A stretch of 6,603 nucleotides of DNA from Dehalococcoidia bacterium. Its GTDB lineage: Bacteria > Chloroflexota > Dehalococcoidia > GIF9 > AB-539-J10. Under the pieces are notes generated by a model that saw nothing but the letters and a program-made list of their open reading frames with translations, did not search any database and was not told where the DNA came from. A program made the translations under genes and the position numbers. Position 1 is the stretch's first letter. Each line of letters begins with the position of its first letter. Positions 6,339 through 6,603 of this stretch are shown piece after piece. The DNA lies in NCBI GenBank assembly GCA_004376695.1, contig SOJB01000113.1, forward strand, positions 1 to 6,603, in the 5' to 3' direction.

Positions 6339-6358
6339 CTAGCTCGGGCTATTGTCAA
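6331..6358 (-). promoter_or_regulatory. Strong sigma70/sigmaA promoter of the fatty acid operon
   Basis: On the minus strand an exact TTGACA (6353-6358) and an exact TATAAT (6331-6336) are separated by 16 bp. Transcription would begin near 6324, giving a leader of about 34 nt to the ATG at 6290. It lies about 94 bp downstream of the tRNA with the CAT anticodon and just before the first MaoC-like gene, so it is the natural promoter for the seven-gene operon. Near-consensus boxes imply high basal activity, which fits a housekeeping pathway that may need repression. Confidence 0.88.
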
Positions 6359-6451
6359 ATCTCCGTCCTGAACGAGTCGGCACTTTCTCGCAGGAAGAAG
6401 CCGGCCGCGCCAGGAGTTCCTTCAACTGCCCGTGGCCACTTTGCTGAGCAG

Positions 6452-6523
6452 TGGGCTCGGCAGGGTTCGAACCTGCGACCAACCGGTTATGAGCCGGCCG
6501 CTCTGCCACTGAGCTACGAGCCC
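6452..6523 (-). tRNA. tRNA with CAT anticodon, probably tRNA-Met (elongator)
   Basis: A full cloverleaf of 72 nt can be drawn on the minus strand. It has acceptor GGGCTCG pairing with CGAGCCC, D-arm GCTC/GAGC with a 7-nt loop, anticodon stem GCCGG/CCGGT around CTCATAA (anticodon CAT), variable loop TGGTC, T-arm GCAGG-TTCGAAC-CCTGC, and discriminator A. It lacks the run of three G-C pairs in the anticodon stem expected of initiator tRNA. Elongator Met is the default reading. The C4-G69 pair and the TTGGTCGC stretch also resemble the Ile tRNA whose CAT is modified by TilS to read AUA, so that identity is possible. The 3' CCA is not encoded (CTG follows the discriminator). Confidence 0.9.
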
Positions 6524-6533
6524 ATTCTTCCAC

Positions 6534-6558
6534 CCATGAAAAGTTCCACTTTTCATGG
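6534..6558. repeat. Perfect 10-bp hairpin between the two tRNA genes
   Basis: CCATGAAAAG (6534-6543) and CTTTTCATGG (6549-6558) are exact reverse complements with a 5-nt loop. The hairpin occupies about half of the 49-nt spacer between tRNA-Gly and the CAT tRNA. No T-run follows in the direction of transcription, so it is unlikely to be an intrinsic terminator for the first tRNA. It may be a processing signal in the precursor or a small dispersed palindrome. Confidence 0.75.
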
Positions 6559-6572
6559 CAACCAAATTTGCG

Positions 6573-6603
6573 TGGAGCGGGAGACGGGACTCGAACCCGC
6601 GAC
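6573..6603 (-). tRNA. tRNA-Gly, 3' part only (cut by window edge)
   Basis: The visible 31 nt on the minus strand contain the T-arm GCGGG-TTCGAGT-CCCGT, the 3' acceptor strand CTCCCGC, discriminator T and an encoded CCA (6573-6575). The implied 5' acceptor strand GCGGGAG and the T73 discriminator are typical of bacterial tRNA-Gly, and the segment closely resembles the 3' end of Escherichia coli tRNA-Gly(GCC). The anticodon lies outside the window, so the isoacceptor is not known. It is transcribed toward the CAT tRNA, probably in the same precursor. Confidence 0.85.

Noticed and set aside
6359..6451. Possible terminator between the CAT tRNA and the operon promoter
   Set aside because: Only a weak, bulged GC stem (CGGC with GCCG) can be drawn, and no T-run follows it, so no terminator is claimed.
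6339..6533. A 64-codon minus-strand ORF across the CAT tRNA
   Set aside because: Its translation (SVAERPAHNRLVAGSNPAEP) is what a tRNA gene gives when read as protein, and it overlaps the cloverleaf completely.

Overview
Every gene that can be supported in this window lies on the minus strand, so it reads from right to left. The core is a compact bacterial type II fatty acid synthesis (FAS-II) operon, flanked upstream by tRNA genes and downstream by a U32-peptidase-like Fe-S protein that runs off the left edge. Two neighbouring tRNAs, near-consensus sigma70/sigmaA promoters, Shine-Dalgarno sequences and ATGA overlaps show that it is bacterial. The organism cannot be fixed from the sequence. 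The FabL-type enoyl reductase, the MaoC-type dehydratase pair and the cysteine-rich U32 protein would fit an anaerobic lineage such as Chloroflexota (Dehalococcoidia) or a relative of the Firmicutes, but this is a low-confidence inference.

Layout in transcription order. The 3' end of a tRNA-Gly gene (6573-6603) is followed by a perfect 10-bp hairpin (6534-6558), then a complete tRNA with a CAT anticodon (6452-6523). A strong promoter (6331-6358) has an exact TATAAT -10 box and an exact TTGACA -35 box, and its -10/start region is covered by a TGTATA-N6-TATACA palindrome. Next come a non-catalytic MaoC-like hot-dog protein (5895-6290), a catalytic MaoC-type 3-hydroxyacyl dehydratase (5465-5887), plsX (4429-5478), acpP (4187-4432), fabL (3408-4184), fabF (2131-3411) and fabG (1366-2121). 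Gaps are 9 nt or less, and plsX/acpP and fabL/fabF overlap by ATGA, so this is one translationally coupled transcript.

Together these genes encode a whole chain-elongation cycle on ACP: condensation (FabF), ketoreduction (FabG), dehydration (MaoC pair) and enoyl reduction (FabL). PlsX supplies acyl-phosphate for phospholipid synthesis. No FabZ or FabA dehydratase is present; the MaoC pair occupies that place, much like mycobacterial HadAB. FabH, FabD and acetyl-CoA carboxylase are also absent from the window.

After fabG there is a 244-nt gap (1122-1365) with no clear terminator. It holds a second good promoter (1230-1258), a small inverted repeat, an imperfect direct repeat and an ambiguous 68-codon ORF. 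The U32-like gene then runs from 1121 to the left edge, where it is cut off. No convincing gene was found on the plus strand, and no CRISPR array, insertion sequence or phage gene was seen.
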